Assembly (NCBI RefSeq): GCF_001428605.1
Contig: NZ_LMID01000014.1
Location: 972 to 64,971 of the forward strand
From: Sphingomonas sp. Root720
GTDB taxonomy: Bacteria > Pseudomonadota > Alphaproteobacteria > Sphingomonadales > Sphingomonadaceae
Reading direction: 5' to 3'
DNA: 64,000 nt
The notes beneath the pieces were generated by a model. It saw only the letters and a program-made list of their open reading frames with translations. It did no database searches and was not told the DNA's origin. Shown here one piece after another: positions 27,547 through 35,984 of the stretch; the first letter of the stretch is position 1, and every line of letters begins with the position of its first letter. The position numbers and the translations under genes are program-made.

Positions 27547-28127
27547 GGCCGGTGCTCCAGCAGATCCGCCACCGTCGAAACCTCGCCCAGCAGGGCGATG
27601 TTGTCGAGGGCCGCCCGATGGAGATGGGGCTGACCGGCCGAACAGGCATCCGCCGCGACGGCCACCGCGAACCCCATGTCGGCGGCATGGCGGGCGCTGT
27701 GCTCGACGACCGAATTGGTCGCGACGCCGGCCATGATCAGTCGATCCACAGCGAGTCCTGCGAGCACCCGCTCCAGATCGGAATCGAAGAAGGCGTTGAC
27801 GCGGTTGTGAGTGACGACCGCCTCGCCGGGCAGCGGGCTGAGGCCGTCGTGGAAGGCGGCGCCCCAGCTGCCTTCCTGCATCGCCCCGGATGCCACGACG
27901 TTGCGGAAGATCGGGGCATTCTGCGCGACGCCGGCATAGCCGGCCGGGAAGGCGATGCGGACGTGCACCAGCGGAATGGCTTGCCGGCGGGCGGCGGCGA
28001 GCAACCGGCCGGCGGCGGCGATCACGGCCTCGCGTCCGGGCGCCCCCTCGGCCACGCCGAGGCGGATCCTGCCGTCGGGGTGCAGCACTTCGTTCTGATA
28101 ATGCAGCGCGAGGACGGCGGTGCTCAC
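27543..28127 (-). CDS. Isochorismatase-fold protein with altered catalytic triad
   Basis: The product is 194 aa and keeps the isochorismatase-like fold motifs, but at the catalytic positions it has His9 where Asp is usual (LALHYQN for LVIDMQN), His107 where Lys is usual (VVTHNR for VVTKNR) and Val140 where the nucleophilic Cys is usual (VATNSVVE for VATNVCVE). Conventional cysteine-hydrolase chemistry therefore looks impossible. It could be an isochorismatase-type lyase acting without Cys, a binding protein, or a new activity. It overlaps both neighbours by 4 bp in the Rieske operon. Confidence 0.7.
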   Translation of the reverse strand: MSTAVLALHYQNEVLHPDGRIRLGVAEGAPGREAVIAAAGRLLAAARRQAIPLVHVRIAFPAGYAGVAQNAPIFRNVVASGAMQEGSWGAAFHDGLSPLPGEAVVTHNRVNAFFDSDLERVLAGLAVDRLIMAGVATNSVVEHSARHAADMGFAVAVAADACSAGQPHLHRAALDNIALLGEVSTVADLLEHRP

Positions 28128-28609
28128 AGGAACACCTCATAGCAATCCTGGATGCCGTCGCAGTTGATCAGGTCGACCCGCTTCAGCACGATCCGCCAGG
28201 CGCCGGCCGGTCCTGCCAGGTCGTGCGTGTAATGGCCGGCGAGCTGGCGCTGGTCGCGGCCCTTGCGCCATTCGGTCATCTGGAAGGTGGAACGGACCCG
28301 GAGGCCATCGCCGCTCTGCCCGACCACCCGGACGTTGCCGACGATCCGCGCGGTGCGGGTGACGGGCTGCTGCGACCAGGCATGGGTCTCGTCGAGCCGC
28401 CGTCGCCGCACGTCGCGGAGGACGGCGTCTTCGTAGAAGATCGAGGCATGGTTGAGCGGATCGGCCTGCCCGTGCTGCAGCGGCACCCAGTACATGCCCT
28501 CGTCGGTGAACAGGGCGTCCCATTCGTCCCAGCGCCGCGCGTCGAGCAGTTCGGCCTCGTGGTAGAGATAGTCCGCAACGGCGTGGGTCAGCATCGGATC
28601 TCCGCTCAT
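28124..28609 (-). CDS. Rieske aromatic-ring dioxygenase, beta subunit
   Basis: The product is 161 aa, the size of ring-hydroxylating dioxygenase small subunits (NTF2/cystatin-like fold). The EAELLDARRWDEWDALF start and a YWVPL strand are characteristic, and the C-terminus ends IQDCYEVFL. It is structural and stabilises the alpha3-beta3 hexamer. ATG 28609 overlaps the alpha-subunit TGA (ATGA), so subunits are made in equal amounts. Confidence 0.85.
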   Translation of the reverse strand: MSGDPMLTHAVADYLYHEAELLDARRWDEWDALFTDEGMYWVPLQHGQADPLNHASIFYEDAVLRDVRRRRLDETHAWSQQPVTRTARIVGNVRVVGQSGDGLRVRSTFQMTEWRKGRDQRQLAGHYTHDLAGPAGAWRIVLKRVDLINCDGIQDCYEVFL

Positions 28610-29901
28610 GCCACGGCCTCCGCCATATAGGAGGACCAGGCGCGGAACTGGTTGCGCATCGGAACCTCGCTGATCCCGGCTCCCAATATCCCACCCTCGA
28701 ACGGCGTGTCCTGTCCGGCCATGCGATGCTGGCTGATCCAGTCGCCGCCGTCGGAGGCCATGCCCTCCTGGCACCGCTGATAGACCTCGACATCGTCGAC
28801 CATCACCGTCGACGAGGGCGAGTTGACGATGTTGGTGTAGCTGATCGTCCGCTGGAAGAAGGCGTCGGACGTGCCCTTGAGCCGGAAGGTGAAGATCTCG
28901 ACCAGCGTGCGATCGATCGAGATCGGCCGGATCACCCGCAACTGCTGGAAGCCGGTGTGGGGCGAGCAGCTCGGGTATATGATCGTGTTGTGCCGGTTCA
29001 TCGACAGGATCTCCTGCGTCCGCTCGACGCCGTGCGCGGCCTCGAGCTGAGCGCGATATTCCAGGCTGATCGCGTCGGTCGGCGCGTTGAAGATGGCGTC
29101 CATATAGCTGTGGCCATGGTCGTAGCAGCGCAGTTCGAGGCTCTCCCAGAAGCTGTTCGGCTCGCCATTGCCTTCGATGATGTGGAGCTGGAACGGCGTC
29201 TTGCCGCCGAGCTTCTCCTTCACCGTCCGCCGCGCGGCGGCGAAGGAGCTTTCATGGGTCGCCTGCGGGTGGCCGGTATCGTTGAGATTCTCGAAGAAGA
29301 TCTTCCAGTTGCTGTGCTGCATCACCCGCATCACGCCGCCGGCGACCTCGACCTCGCCGCCGGGCGCGCGATCGATGAAATTGTCGATGCTGGCGAGCGC
29401 GCCGCCGAGATAGTCCTCGAGGCCGGGGCCGTCGTCCGCCAGCGAGCAGAAGACGAAGCCGCCCCGCTCCGCGACCCGTGCGACCGGCTTCATCGAGAAT
29501 TGGGGATCGTCGAGCGAGAAGCCGGTGTCCTTGTAGCCCTTACGGAAGGGAACGCCCTTGATCGTGCCGTCGAGCGTGAAGGTCCAGGCATGATAGGGGC
29601 AGCGGAACAGCGGCCCGACATGGCCGCAACCGTCGGCGACCAGCTTCGCACCCTTGTGGGGACAGCGGTTGTAGAGGACCCGGATGTCGCCGCCGCGATC
29701 GCGGACCATCACGACCGGCTCGCGGCCGATCAGCGTCGTCCAGTAATCCCCCGGCTGGGGCACCTGGCTGGCATGGCCCACATAGACCCAGGCCCTGCCG
29801 AAGATGCGCTCCATCTCGAGGTCGAAGATGGCCGGATCGGTATAAACGCTCTTGTGGACCCGGTCCGGTTCCACTAGCGCGGCCAGAGTGTCGGCATTCA
29901 T
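28606..29901 (-). CDS. Rieske aromatic-ring dioxygenase, alpha subunit
   Basis: The product is 431 aa. The Rieske [2Fe-2S] is held by Cys80/His82 (CPHKG) and Cys101/His104 (CPYHAW). The catalytic Fe(II) site is in FFENLNDTGHPQATH: bridging Asp208, ligands His211 and His216. It is closest in layout to the benzoate/anthranilate/biphenyl-type alpha subunits. Start at 29901 is set by AAGGAG upstream on the minus strand. It is the first gene of a five-gene operon and sits under the TTGCATATGCAA operator. No ferredoxin or reductase gene is present in the operon, so electrons must come from elsewhere. Confidence 0.88.
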   Translation of the reverse strand: MNADTLAALVEPDRVHKSVYTDPAIFDLEMERIFGRAWVYVGHASQVPQPGDYWTTLIGREPVVMVRDRGGDIRVLYNRCPHKGAKLVADGCGHVGPLFRCPYHAWTFTLDGTIKGVPFRKGYKDTGFSLDDPQFSMKPVARVAERGGFVFCSLADDGPGLEDYLGGALASIDNFIDRAPGGEVEVAGGVMRVMQHSNWKIFFENLNDTGHPQATHESSFAAARRTVKEKLGGKTPFQLHIIEGNGEPNSFWESLELRCYDHGHSYMDAIFNAPTDAISLEYRAQLEAAHGVERTQEILSMNRHNTIIYPSCSPHTGFQQLRVIRPISIDRTLVEIFTFRLKGTSDAFFQRTISYTNIVNSPSSTVMVDDVEVYQRCQEGMASDGGDWISQHRMAGQDTPFEGGILGAGISEVPMRNQFRAWSSYMAEAVA

Positions 29902-29942
29902 TGCTGCGTTCTCCTTGCGGTGCCGCAGACGGTGCGCGATTA

Positions 29943-29956
29943 ATTGCATATGCAAT
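29943..29956. promoter_or_regulatory. Palindromic operator ATTGCATATGCAAT
   Basis: A perfect 14-bp palindrome lies 42 bp upstream of the Rieske alpha start, in the gap shared with the divergent AraC-type gene. It shares the 12-bp core TTGCATATGCAA with the site at 20727-20740 beside the MarR gene. Confidence 0.7.
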
Positions 29957-29975
29957 ATCCGCGATTGGCGGATAT
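29955..29975. promoter_or_regulatory. Inverted repeat ATATCCGC-N5-GCGGATAT
   Basis: Perfect 8-bp arms (29955-29962 and 29968-29975) around GATTG touch the palindrome at 29943-29956 and lie 35 bp before the AraC-type start at 30011. Probably a second regulator's site, perhaps the AraC-type protein itself. Confidence 0.5.
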
Positions 29976-30010
29976 CATCCGCATCCGGCCGGAATCACGT
30001 CAGGAACGCC

Positions 30011-30973
30011 ATGGGTCAATTCACCCTGCTGAAGGACGAGCATCGCGCGATGCATCGCCTGAACCCACTGGAGGAAACGACCCTCGCGGGCGCCCGGCGC
30101 ATCGTTGGAGGGGCGCTCAGCGACCATGAGCTCGCGGTCGCGGAAGACGCGCCGCTCGCGGTCGAACTTCGGACGGCGAGCGTCGGTGCGCTGCCGCTGG
30201 TGCTGTTGCGCTACGGTGCCGCGGTGTCGATCGAGCCGCGAAAACTGCCCGGCCATTTCCTCTTCCAGGTCGTCCTGCGCGGCAGACTTGAGGTCGACGC
30301 TGCCGATGGCGGCTTCGTCGCGGGGGAGGGCGATGCCGTGCTGCTCGACGAGCTGGCGGGGCGCCGCCTCCATTGGTCGGGCGACAGCCGCCAGCTGATC
30401 ATGCGCATTCCGCGCGCGGCGGTCGTCAAGGCAGCTGGTGCCGACAGTGGCCCGATCCGTTTCGACCGGCGCTTTTCGCTGCGCGACGACGAGAGCGGAA
30501 CGCTGGAGTTGATCCGCTACATCATGACCCAGGCGGCGTCGCCGCACATGGCGGCCGGTCTCGGCACGACGGTGCTCGACCTGCTGGTCAGCCATCTGCT
30601 GGTTCACCACAGCGATCACCGGCAGCAGCATTCGCCGCTCCCGGCGAGCATCCACCGCGCCGAAGCCCATATGCGCCGGAACCTGTGCGAGGCGATGACG
30701 CTGCCCGACCTGGTCCAGGCGGTTCAGTCGACGGCGCGCACGCTGTCGGCGAATTTCCAGCGCTTCCGCGGCGTATCGCCGATGGCCCGTTTCCGCGACC
30801 TGCGGCTCGACGCGGTTCGCGCTGCCTTGCAGGCCGGGGAGGCGCGATCGGTCACCGAGGTCGCGACCCGTTACGGATTCTATCATCTCGGCCGCTTTTC
30901 CAGCGCCTATCGGCTGCGGTTCGGGGAGTCGCCCAAGGTGACGCATTGGGCGTCCGGCTATCGGGACAACTGA
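30011..30973 (+). CDS. AraC-family regulator divergent from the Rieske operon
   Basis: The product is 320 aa. An N-terminal cupin-like ligand-binding domain (about 50-180, with FLFQVVLRGRLEVD and GEGDAVLLDELAGR) resembles the AraC_binding_2 type seen in aromatic-catabolism activators, and the C-terminal HTH pair includes LPDLVQAVQSTARTLSANF and VTEVATRYGFYHLGRFSSAY. It is divergent from the Rieske dioxygenase genes across a 109-bp gap holding two operator-like repeats and likely activates that operon. ATG 30011 is used; the longer upstream frame runs through the operators. Confidence 0.8.
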   Translation: MGQFTLLKDEHRAMHRLNPLEETTLAGARRIVGGALSDHELAVAEDAPLAVELRTASVGALPLVLLRYGAAVSIEPRKLPGHFLFQVVLRGRLEVDAADGGFVAGEGDAVLLDELAGRRLHWSGDSRQLIMRIPRAAVVKAAGADSGPIRFDRRFSLRDDESGTLELIRYIMTQAASPHMAAGLGTTVLDLLVSHLLVHHSDHRQQHSPLPASIHRAEAHMRRNLCEAMTLPDLVQAVQSTARTLSANFQRFRGVSPMARFRDLRLDAVRAALQAGEARSVTEVATRYGFYHLGRFSSAYRLRFGESPKVTHWASGYRDN

Positions 30974-31017
30974 CGCATGTCATGCGCGGCATCGCCGGCG
31001 CTGTCATGCTTGACAGC
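30974..31017. promoter_or_regulatory. Two palindromes upstream of the second MarR gene
   Basis: CGCATG-T-CATGCG at 30974-30986 immediately follows the AraC-type stop. GCTGTCA-TGCT-TGACAGC at 31000-31017 has perfect 7-bp arms; its right arm contains TTGACA (31010-31015), a perfect -35 hexamer, so binding here would block a promoter for the MarR gene. Both are 50-90 bp before the MarR start. Confidence 0.5.
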
Positions 31018-31067
31018 CGGGCCGAACTGACGCGCAAGGCCTGGACGCGCAATTCATGGGAATCGGT

Positions 31068-31529
31068 ATGCAGGAAAAGCACGGCGGATCGATCAGCGCA
31101 CCGATGGACCTGCGTGTATGGGTGCGTCTGCTGAGCTGCGCGATGCGGATCGAGAAGCGCCTGCGCCGCAACTTCGCGGACCAGTTCGGCACCACCCTGC
31201 CGCGCTTCGACATCATGGCGTCGCTCGATCGCTATCCCGAAGGCCAGACGATGGGCGATCTGTCGCGCGCGCTGCTTGTGTCGAACGGCAACGTCACCTC
31301 GATCGTCAAGCAGCTCGAATCGCAGAAGCTGGTGAGCACCCGGACCGATCCCCATGACCGCCGCTCGGCGATCGTTTCTCTGACCGAGGAGGGCAAGCGC
31401 CAGTTCGGGGAGATGGCCGAGGCGCATCATGGCTGGGTCCGCGAGGCGCTGGGCGATTTCCCGGCGAGCAAGCAGAAGCAGCTCTACGATCTGCTCGACG
31501 ATCTCAAGACGTCGATCGGGCGGGACTGA
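31068..31529 (+). CDS. MarR-family regulator of the CoA-linked aromatic operon
   Basis: The product is 153 aa. The winged helix has TMGDLSRALLVSNGNVTSIVKQLESQ and wing DPHDRRSAIVSLTEEG. ATG 31068 is preferred (GGGA 6 bases upstream); an in-frame ATG at 31056 has no ribosome site. The thioesterase gene follows 3 bp after its stop and the monooxygenase/reductase operon lies downstream, so it probably represses that set, with an aryl-CoA or aromatic acid as inducer, as in other MarR-controlled aryl-CoA pathways. Its own promoter carries a palindrome over a -35 box. Confidence 0.8.
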   Translation: MQEKHGGSISAPMDLRVWVRLLSCAMRIEKRLRRNFADQFGTTLPRFDIMASLDRYPEGQTMGDLSRALLVSNGNVTSIVKQLESQKLVSTRTDPHDRRSAIVSLTEEGKRQFGEMAEAHHGWVREALGDFPASKQKQLYDLLDDLKTSIGRD

Positions 31530-31532
31530 GCG

Positions 31533-31952
31533 ATGGCGTTCGAGACCGAGACCATCGTCCGCTTCGCCCATGTCGACGCTGCCGGCATCGTCTTCTACCC
31601 GCGCTATTTCGAGATGCTCAACGCCGCGGTCGAGGACTGGTTCGCCGCGATGGGCCTCGATTTCGCGACGATGCACGTGGCCCGCAACATGGGGGTTCCG
31701 ACGATCAAGCTCGACGCTACCTTCGTGGCGCCGTCCGAACTGGGCGATCGTCTGACCGTGTCGATCACCCCGAAGGAGATCGGGCGCAGCAGCTGCAGCC
31801 TCGCGGCCGTCTTCGCGGGGGAGGGTCGCGAACGGCTCCGCGTCGATGTCGTGCTTGTCTGCATGGACCTCGGCGCGCGCCGCTCGATCGCATGGCCCGA
31901 CGAGCTGCGCGTGGAGATGGCACGCTACGGCGATCCGGCCCAGATATCATAG
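31533..31952 (+). CDS. Hotdog-fold acyl-CoA thioesterase (4-hydroxybenzoyl-CoA thioesterase family)
   Basis: The product is 139 aa with the family motif VRFAHVDAAGIVFYPRYFE (Asp and surrounding catalytic strand/helix) of 4-hydroxybenzoyl-CoA thioesterases. It starts 3 bp after the MarR stop, so the two are one transcript. Thioesterases of this kind accompany aryl-CoA pathways, where they free CoA from dead-end or over-accumulated thioesters. Substrate probably a benzoyl-type CoA ester made by the neighbouring enzymes. Confidence 0.75.
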   Translation: MAFETETIVRFAHVDAAGIVFYPRYFEMLNAAVEDWFAAMGLDFATMHVARNMGVPTIKLDATFVAPSELGDRLTVSITPKEIGRSSCSLAAVFAGEGRERLRVDVVLVCMDLGARRSIAWPDELRVEMARYGDPAQIS

Positions 31953-32035
31953 GCGTCAGATAAAACCGGTCGGGCTCCGCGGCCTCCTCCTGGCACGATT
32001 TATTTTATACTTGAACTAATTCCGGACATCGATAA

Positions 32036-32052
32036 TGTTTAAGGCCTAAACA
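32036..32052. promoter_or_regulatory. Inverted repeat TGTTTA-N5-TAAACA before the monooxygenase operon
   Basis: Perfect 6-bp arms around AGGCC lie 17 bp before the ATG at 32070, in an AT-rich 117-bp gap that also holds a TTATTTTATACTTG stretch. A likely operator for the nearby MarR protein or a promoter-proximal element. GGGAG at 32058-32062 is the ribosome site. Confidence 0.5.
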
Positions 32053-32069
32053 GATTCGGGAGTTATCGG

Positions 32070-34397
32070 ATGAAAATCGCCTGCGTCGGCGGCGGGCCCG
32101 CCGGGCTCTACTTCGCGATCTCCATGAAGCTTCGCGATCCCGGCCATGACGTCACCGTGTTCGAGCGCAACCGCGTCGGGGACACCTTCGGCTGGGGCGT
32201 GGTCTTCTCCGACCAGACGATGGAGCGGCTGTCCGAGAACGACCCGGTCAGTGCGCGCACCATGATCGACGAGCTGGCGCATTGGGACGACATCGACGTC
32301 CATGTCGACGACGGCGCGCGCAAGGTGAAGACCAGCTCGACCGGCCACGGCTTCATCGGCATCGGCCGCAAGCGGCTGCTCGATATCCTCCAGCGGCGCG
32401 CGGCCGAACTCGGCGTGCGGATCGAATATCAGGTGGAGGTCGAACCCGACAGCGCGTTCCTGGCCGGCTATGACCTGGTGATCGCAGCCGATGGCCTGAA
32501 CAGCAAGCTGCGCCGCCGTTACGAGGCCAGCTTCGAGACCGACATCGACGTCAAGCGCAACAAGTTCGTGTGGCTCGGCACGCACCAGCGCTTCGACGCG
32601 TTCACCTTCGCCTTCGTCAATACCGAGCATGGCTGGATCTGGGCGCACGCCTATCAGTTCGACAAGGACACAGCGACCTTCATCGTCGAATGCTCGCCCG
32701 AGGTGTACAAGAAGTTCGGCTTCGGCGAGATGAGCCAGGAGGAGACCTGCCGCCTCTGCGAGAAGATCTTCGCCGACTATCTGGGCGGTCACGAGCTGAT
32801 GACCAACGCCGCGCATATCCGCGGATCGGCCTGGATCAACTTCCCGCGCATCATCTGCCGCAAGTGGAGCCACGAGAATATCGTCCTGCTCGGCGACGCC
32901 GCCCACACCGCGCATTTCTCGATCGGGTCGGGCACCAAGCTCGCGCTGGAGGATGCGATCAAGCTCGCCGAGGTGGTCAACCGTCCCGGCATCCAGAGCG
33001 GCGGGCAGACCGGCGGGCTCGCCGACGCCTTGTCGGAATATCAGGAGGAGCGGCAGCTCGAGGTCGTCAAGCTGCAGAACGCGGCGCGCAACTCGACCGA
33101 GTGGTTCGAGCATCTCGACCGCTACCTCAAGATGGACCCGATGCAGTTCGCCTATACGCTGCTGACCCGAAGCCAGCGGGTCAGCCATGAAAATCTGCGC
33201 CTGCGTGACCCGGCCTGGCTGGCCGAGCTGGAGAAGACGCTGGCCGAGGCGGCGTTCGGCCGGCCGGTCGAGGAGCCGATCCCGCCGATGTTCACGCCCT
33301 TCCGCCTGCGCGAGATGAGCATCCGCAACCGCGTCGTCATGTCGCCGATGGCGATGTACTCGGCGGTCGACGGCCTGCCCGACGATTTCCACCTCGTGCA
33401 TTATGGCGCTCGCGCCCTCGGCGGAGCGGGGTTAATCATCACCGAGATGACCTGCGTTTCGCCAGAAGGCCGGATCACGCCGGGCTGCACCGGCATCTGG
33501 AACGACGAACAGGCCGTGGCCTGGCGCCGCATCACCGACTTCGTCCACCGCACTCCCGAAGCACGCATCTGCCTGCAGATCGGCCATAGCGGCTCGAAGG
33601 GGTCGACCCGGGTCGCCTGGGAAGGGATCGACAAGCCGCTGGAAAGCGGCAACTGGCCGGTCGTCGCGCCGTCCGCCATCCCCTATTCCCCCGACAACCA
33701 GGTGCCGATCGCGCTCGACCGTGCGGCGATGGACGTCGTCCGCGAGACGTTCGTCGCGGCCGCGCACCGCGCCGAGGCGGCGGGGTTCGACATGATCGAG
33801 CTGCACTGCGCGCACGGCTATCTGCTGTCGGGCTTCATCAGCCCGACCCAGAACCGCCGCACCGACGACTATGGCGGCAGCCTCGACAATCGGCTGCGCT
33901 ATCCTCTGGAGATCTTCCGGGCGATGCGGGCCGTGTGGCCGGCGCACAAGCCCATGTCGGTACGCATCTCCGCGCATGACTGGGTCGGTGAGGAGGGGGT
34001 CACGCCGGAAGAGGCGGTGCTGATCGCGCGCGCCTTCAAGGAGGCCGGCGTCGACCTCGTCGACGTGTCGTCGGGCCAGGTCACCAAGGCCGAGAAGCCG
34101 GTCTATGGCCGGATGTTCCAGACGCCCTTCTCCGACCAGATCCGCAACGAGGTCGACATCCCGACGATCGCGGTGGGGAACATCTTCGAGATCGACCATG
34201 TGAACTCGATCATCGCCGCCGGCCGTGCCGACCTGTGCGCCCTGGCGCGGCCGCATCAGATGGACGCCAACTGGACGATCCACGCCGCGGCGGCGCAGCA
34301 GCTCAAGGAGGCGCCGGTGCCCAACCAGTATAAGAGCGGCTATTTCCAGCTCGCGCTGAACCTGTCGCGTGCGGCGCAGATGGCGGCCGCGAAATGA
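32070..34397 (+). CDS. FAD monooxygenase/Old Yellow Enzyme fusion (2-aminobenzoyl-CoA or salicylyl-CoA monooxygenase type)
   Basis: The product is 775 aa. Residues 1-400 are a class A flavin monooxygenase ([14 protein letters not shown] loop, then [14 protein letters not shown]). Residues about 407-775 are an Old Yellow Enzyme-type reductase ([22 protein letters not shown] active-site His pair, then [11 protein letters not shown]). This fusion is known for 2-aminobenzoyl-CoA monooxygenase/reductase of Azoarcus evansii and for salicylyl-CoA 5-hydroxylases. The downstream beta-oxidation-like genes and a Rid protein favour the aminobenzoyl-CoA reaction, which hydroxylates and reduces the ring without oxygenolytic cleavage. 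No CoA ligase is in the operon. Confidence 0.8.
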   Translation: MKIACVGGGPAGLYFAISMKLRDPGHDVTVFERNRVGDTFGWGVVFSDQTMERLSENDPVSARTMIDELAHWDDIDVHVDDGARKVKTSSTGHGFIGIGRKRLLDILQRRAAELGVRIEYQVEVEPDSAFLAGYDLVIAADGLNSKLRRRYEASFETDIDVKRNKFVWLGTHQRFDAFTFAFVNTEHGWIWAHAYQFDKDTATFIVECSPEVYKKFGFGEMSQEETCRLCEKIFADYLGGHELMTNAAHIRGSAWINFPRIICRKWSHENIVLLGDAAHTAHFSIGSGTKLALEDAIKLAEVVNRPGIQSGGQTGGLADALSEYQEERQLEVVKLQNAARNSTEWFEHLDRYLKMDPMQFAYTLLTRSQRVSHENLRLRDPAWLAELEKTLAEAAFGRPVEEPIPPMFTPFRLREMSIRNRVVMSPMAMYSAVDGLPDDFHLVHYGARALGGAGLIITEMTCVSPEGRITPGCTGIWNDEQAVAWRRITDFVHRTPEARICLQIGHSGSKGSTRVAWEGIDKPLESGNWPVVAPSAIPYSPDNQVPIALDRAAMDVVRETFVAAAHRAEAAGFDMIELHCAHGYLLSGFISPTQNRRTDDYGGSLDNRLRYPLEIFRAMRAVWPAHKPMSVRISAHDWVGEEGVTPEEAVLIARAFKEAGVDLVDVSSGQVTKAEKPVYGRMFQTPFSDQIRNEVDIPTIAVGNIFEIDHVNSIIAAGRADLCALARPHQMDANWTIHAAAAQQLKEAPVPNQYKSGYFQLALNLSRAAQMAAAK

Positions 34398-35155
34398 CGG
34401 CGGCGGGCGGCCATGCGCTGGTGACCGGCGGCAGCAGCGGCATCGGTCGCGCGATCGCCGTAGCGCTTGTCGATGCCGGCTGGCGGGTGACGATCCTCGG
34501 CCGCAGCCCGGAGAAGCTGGAAGCGGCGCGGATCGAGCGGCCCGACCTGTTCGCGCTGGCCTGCGACGTCGGCGATGAGGCGGCCGTCGGGCGCGCCGTC
34601 GCCGAGGCGATCGAGCGCAACGGCACGATCGCGGTGCTTGTCAATTGCGCAGGGGTGGCCAGGACCGCGTCGTTCGAGAAGAGCGATCCCCGGATGTGGG
34701 AAGAACTGTGGCGCACCAATGTGATGGGGGCGGTCCACGCCACCCGCGCCGTCCTTCCCGGCATGCGGCAACTGCCGTCGGCGCGGATCATCAACATCGC
34801 CTCGACCGCGTCGCTCAAGGGCTATGCCTATACCAGCGTCTATGCGGCGACCAAGCATGCGCTGCTCGGCCTCACCCGGTCGCTGGCGCTCGAACTGGCG
34901 GGGACGTCGATAACGGCCAATGCCATCTGCCCCGGCTATACCGATACCGACATCATCCGCGACTCGATTGCCACCATTGTCGCCAGGACGGGGCGCAGCG
35001 AGACCGAGGCGCGTGCCACCTTCACCGGCACCAACCCGCAGGGGCGGCTGATCGAACCCGACGAAGTCGCGGGTACGGCGCTGTGGCTGCTGTCCGATGC
35101 GGCGCGATCGGTGACCGGCCAGGCGATCGTCGTCGCCGGTGGCGAGATCATGTGA
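34394..35155 (+). CDS. SDR, 3-hydroxyacyl-CoA dehydrogenase-like
   Basis: The product is 253 aa, a classical [11 protein letters not shown], Asp in ACDVGD, NCAGV, catalytic Ser in IASTAS and Tyr/Lys in YAATK. It shows similarity to 3-hydroxyacyl-CoA and 3-hydroxybutyrate dehydrogenases. ATG overlaps the monooxygenase stop (ATGA). In the proposed pathway it would oxidise or reduce the alicyclic oxo/hydroxy-CoA intermediate. Confidence 0.75.
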   Translation: MTAAGGHALVTGGSSGIGRAIAVALVDAGWRVTILGRSPEKLEAARIERPDLFALACDVGDEAAVGRAVAEAIERNGTIAVLVNCAGVARTASFEKSDPRMWEELWRTNVMGAVHATRAVLPGMRQLPSARIINIASTASLKGYAYTSVYAATKHALLGLTRSLALELAGTSITANAICPGYTDTDIIRDSIATIVARTGRSETEARATFTGTNPQGRLIEPDEVAGTALWLLSDAARSVTGQAIVVAGGEIM

Positions 35156-35170
35156 GGAGTGGATAAGCCG

Positions 35171-35983
35171 ATGTTCGATCCCAAGGCTTACGAGCCGCGC
35201 CATTTCGCCTTCGCCTTCGCCGGCAAGGTCGCGACCGTCACGCTCAACCGCCCCGAGCGGAAGAACCCGCTGACCTTCGAATCCTATGCCGAGCTGCGCG
35301 ACATGTTCCGCGACCTCGTCTATGCCCCCGAGGTCAAGGCGGTGGTCATCGCCGGTGCCGGCGGCAATTTTTGCTCGGGCGGCGACGTGCACGAGATCAT
35401 CGGCCCGCTGACCGACATGGCGATGCCCGAGCTGCTGGCCTTCACCCGCATGACCGGCGATCTCGTCAAGGCGATGCGCAACTGCCCGCAGCCGATCGTC
35501 GCTGCGGTCGACGGCGTGTGCGCGGGGGCGGGCGCGATCCTGGCGATGGCGTCCGACATCCGCTTCGCCAGCCCGGAGGCCAAGACGGCGTTCCTGTTCA
35601 CGCGCGTCGGGCTGGCCGGGGCGGACATGGGCGCCTGCGCGATCCTGCCCCGCATCATCGGCCATGGCCGCGCCGCCGACCTGCTGTTCAGCGGGCGGTC
35701 CTTCTCGGCCGAGGAGGGCGAGCGCTGGGGTTTCTTCAACCGGATCGTCGCGGCCGACGCGGTGCATGGCGAGGCCGCGGCCTATGCGGCGATGCTCGCC
35801 AACGGGCCGACCTTCGCGCACGGCATGACCAAGAACCAGCTCGACATGGAATGGGCGATGCCGATCGAGACGGCGATCGAGGCCGAGGCGCAGGCGCAGG
35901 CGATCTGCATGCAGACCCGCGACTTCGAGCGAGCCTATCACGCCTTCGTCGCCAAGCGGAAGCCGGTGTTCGAGGGGGACTGA
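35171..35983 (+). CDS. Enoyl-CoA hydratase/isomerase family protein
   Basis: The product is 270 aa of the crotonase superfamily: oxyanion-hole segments GNFCSGGDV and [18 protein letters not shown], and an [21 protein letters not shown] stretch where catalytic Glu is common, here GADMGAC, so the exact reaction (hydration, ring hydrolysis or isomerisation) is uncertain. ATG 35171 is chosen for AGGAG upstream; a GTG at 35159 overlaps that site. It follows the SDR gene by 15 bp. Confidence 0.75.
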   Translation: MFDPKAYEPRHFAFAFAGKVATVTLNRPERKNPLTFESYAELRDMFRDLVYAPEVKAVVIAGAGGNFCSGGDVHEIIGPLTDMAMPELLAFTRMTGDLVKAMRNCPQPIVAAVDGVCAGAGAILAMASDIRFASPEAKTAFLFTRVGLAGADMGACAILPRIIGHGRAADLLFSGRSFSAEEGERWGFFNRIVAADAVHGEAAAYAAMLANGPTFAHGMTKNQLDMEWAMPIETAIEAEAQAQAICMQTRDFERAYHAFVAKRKPVFEGD

Positions 35984-35984
35984 C

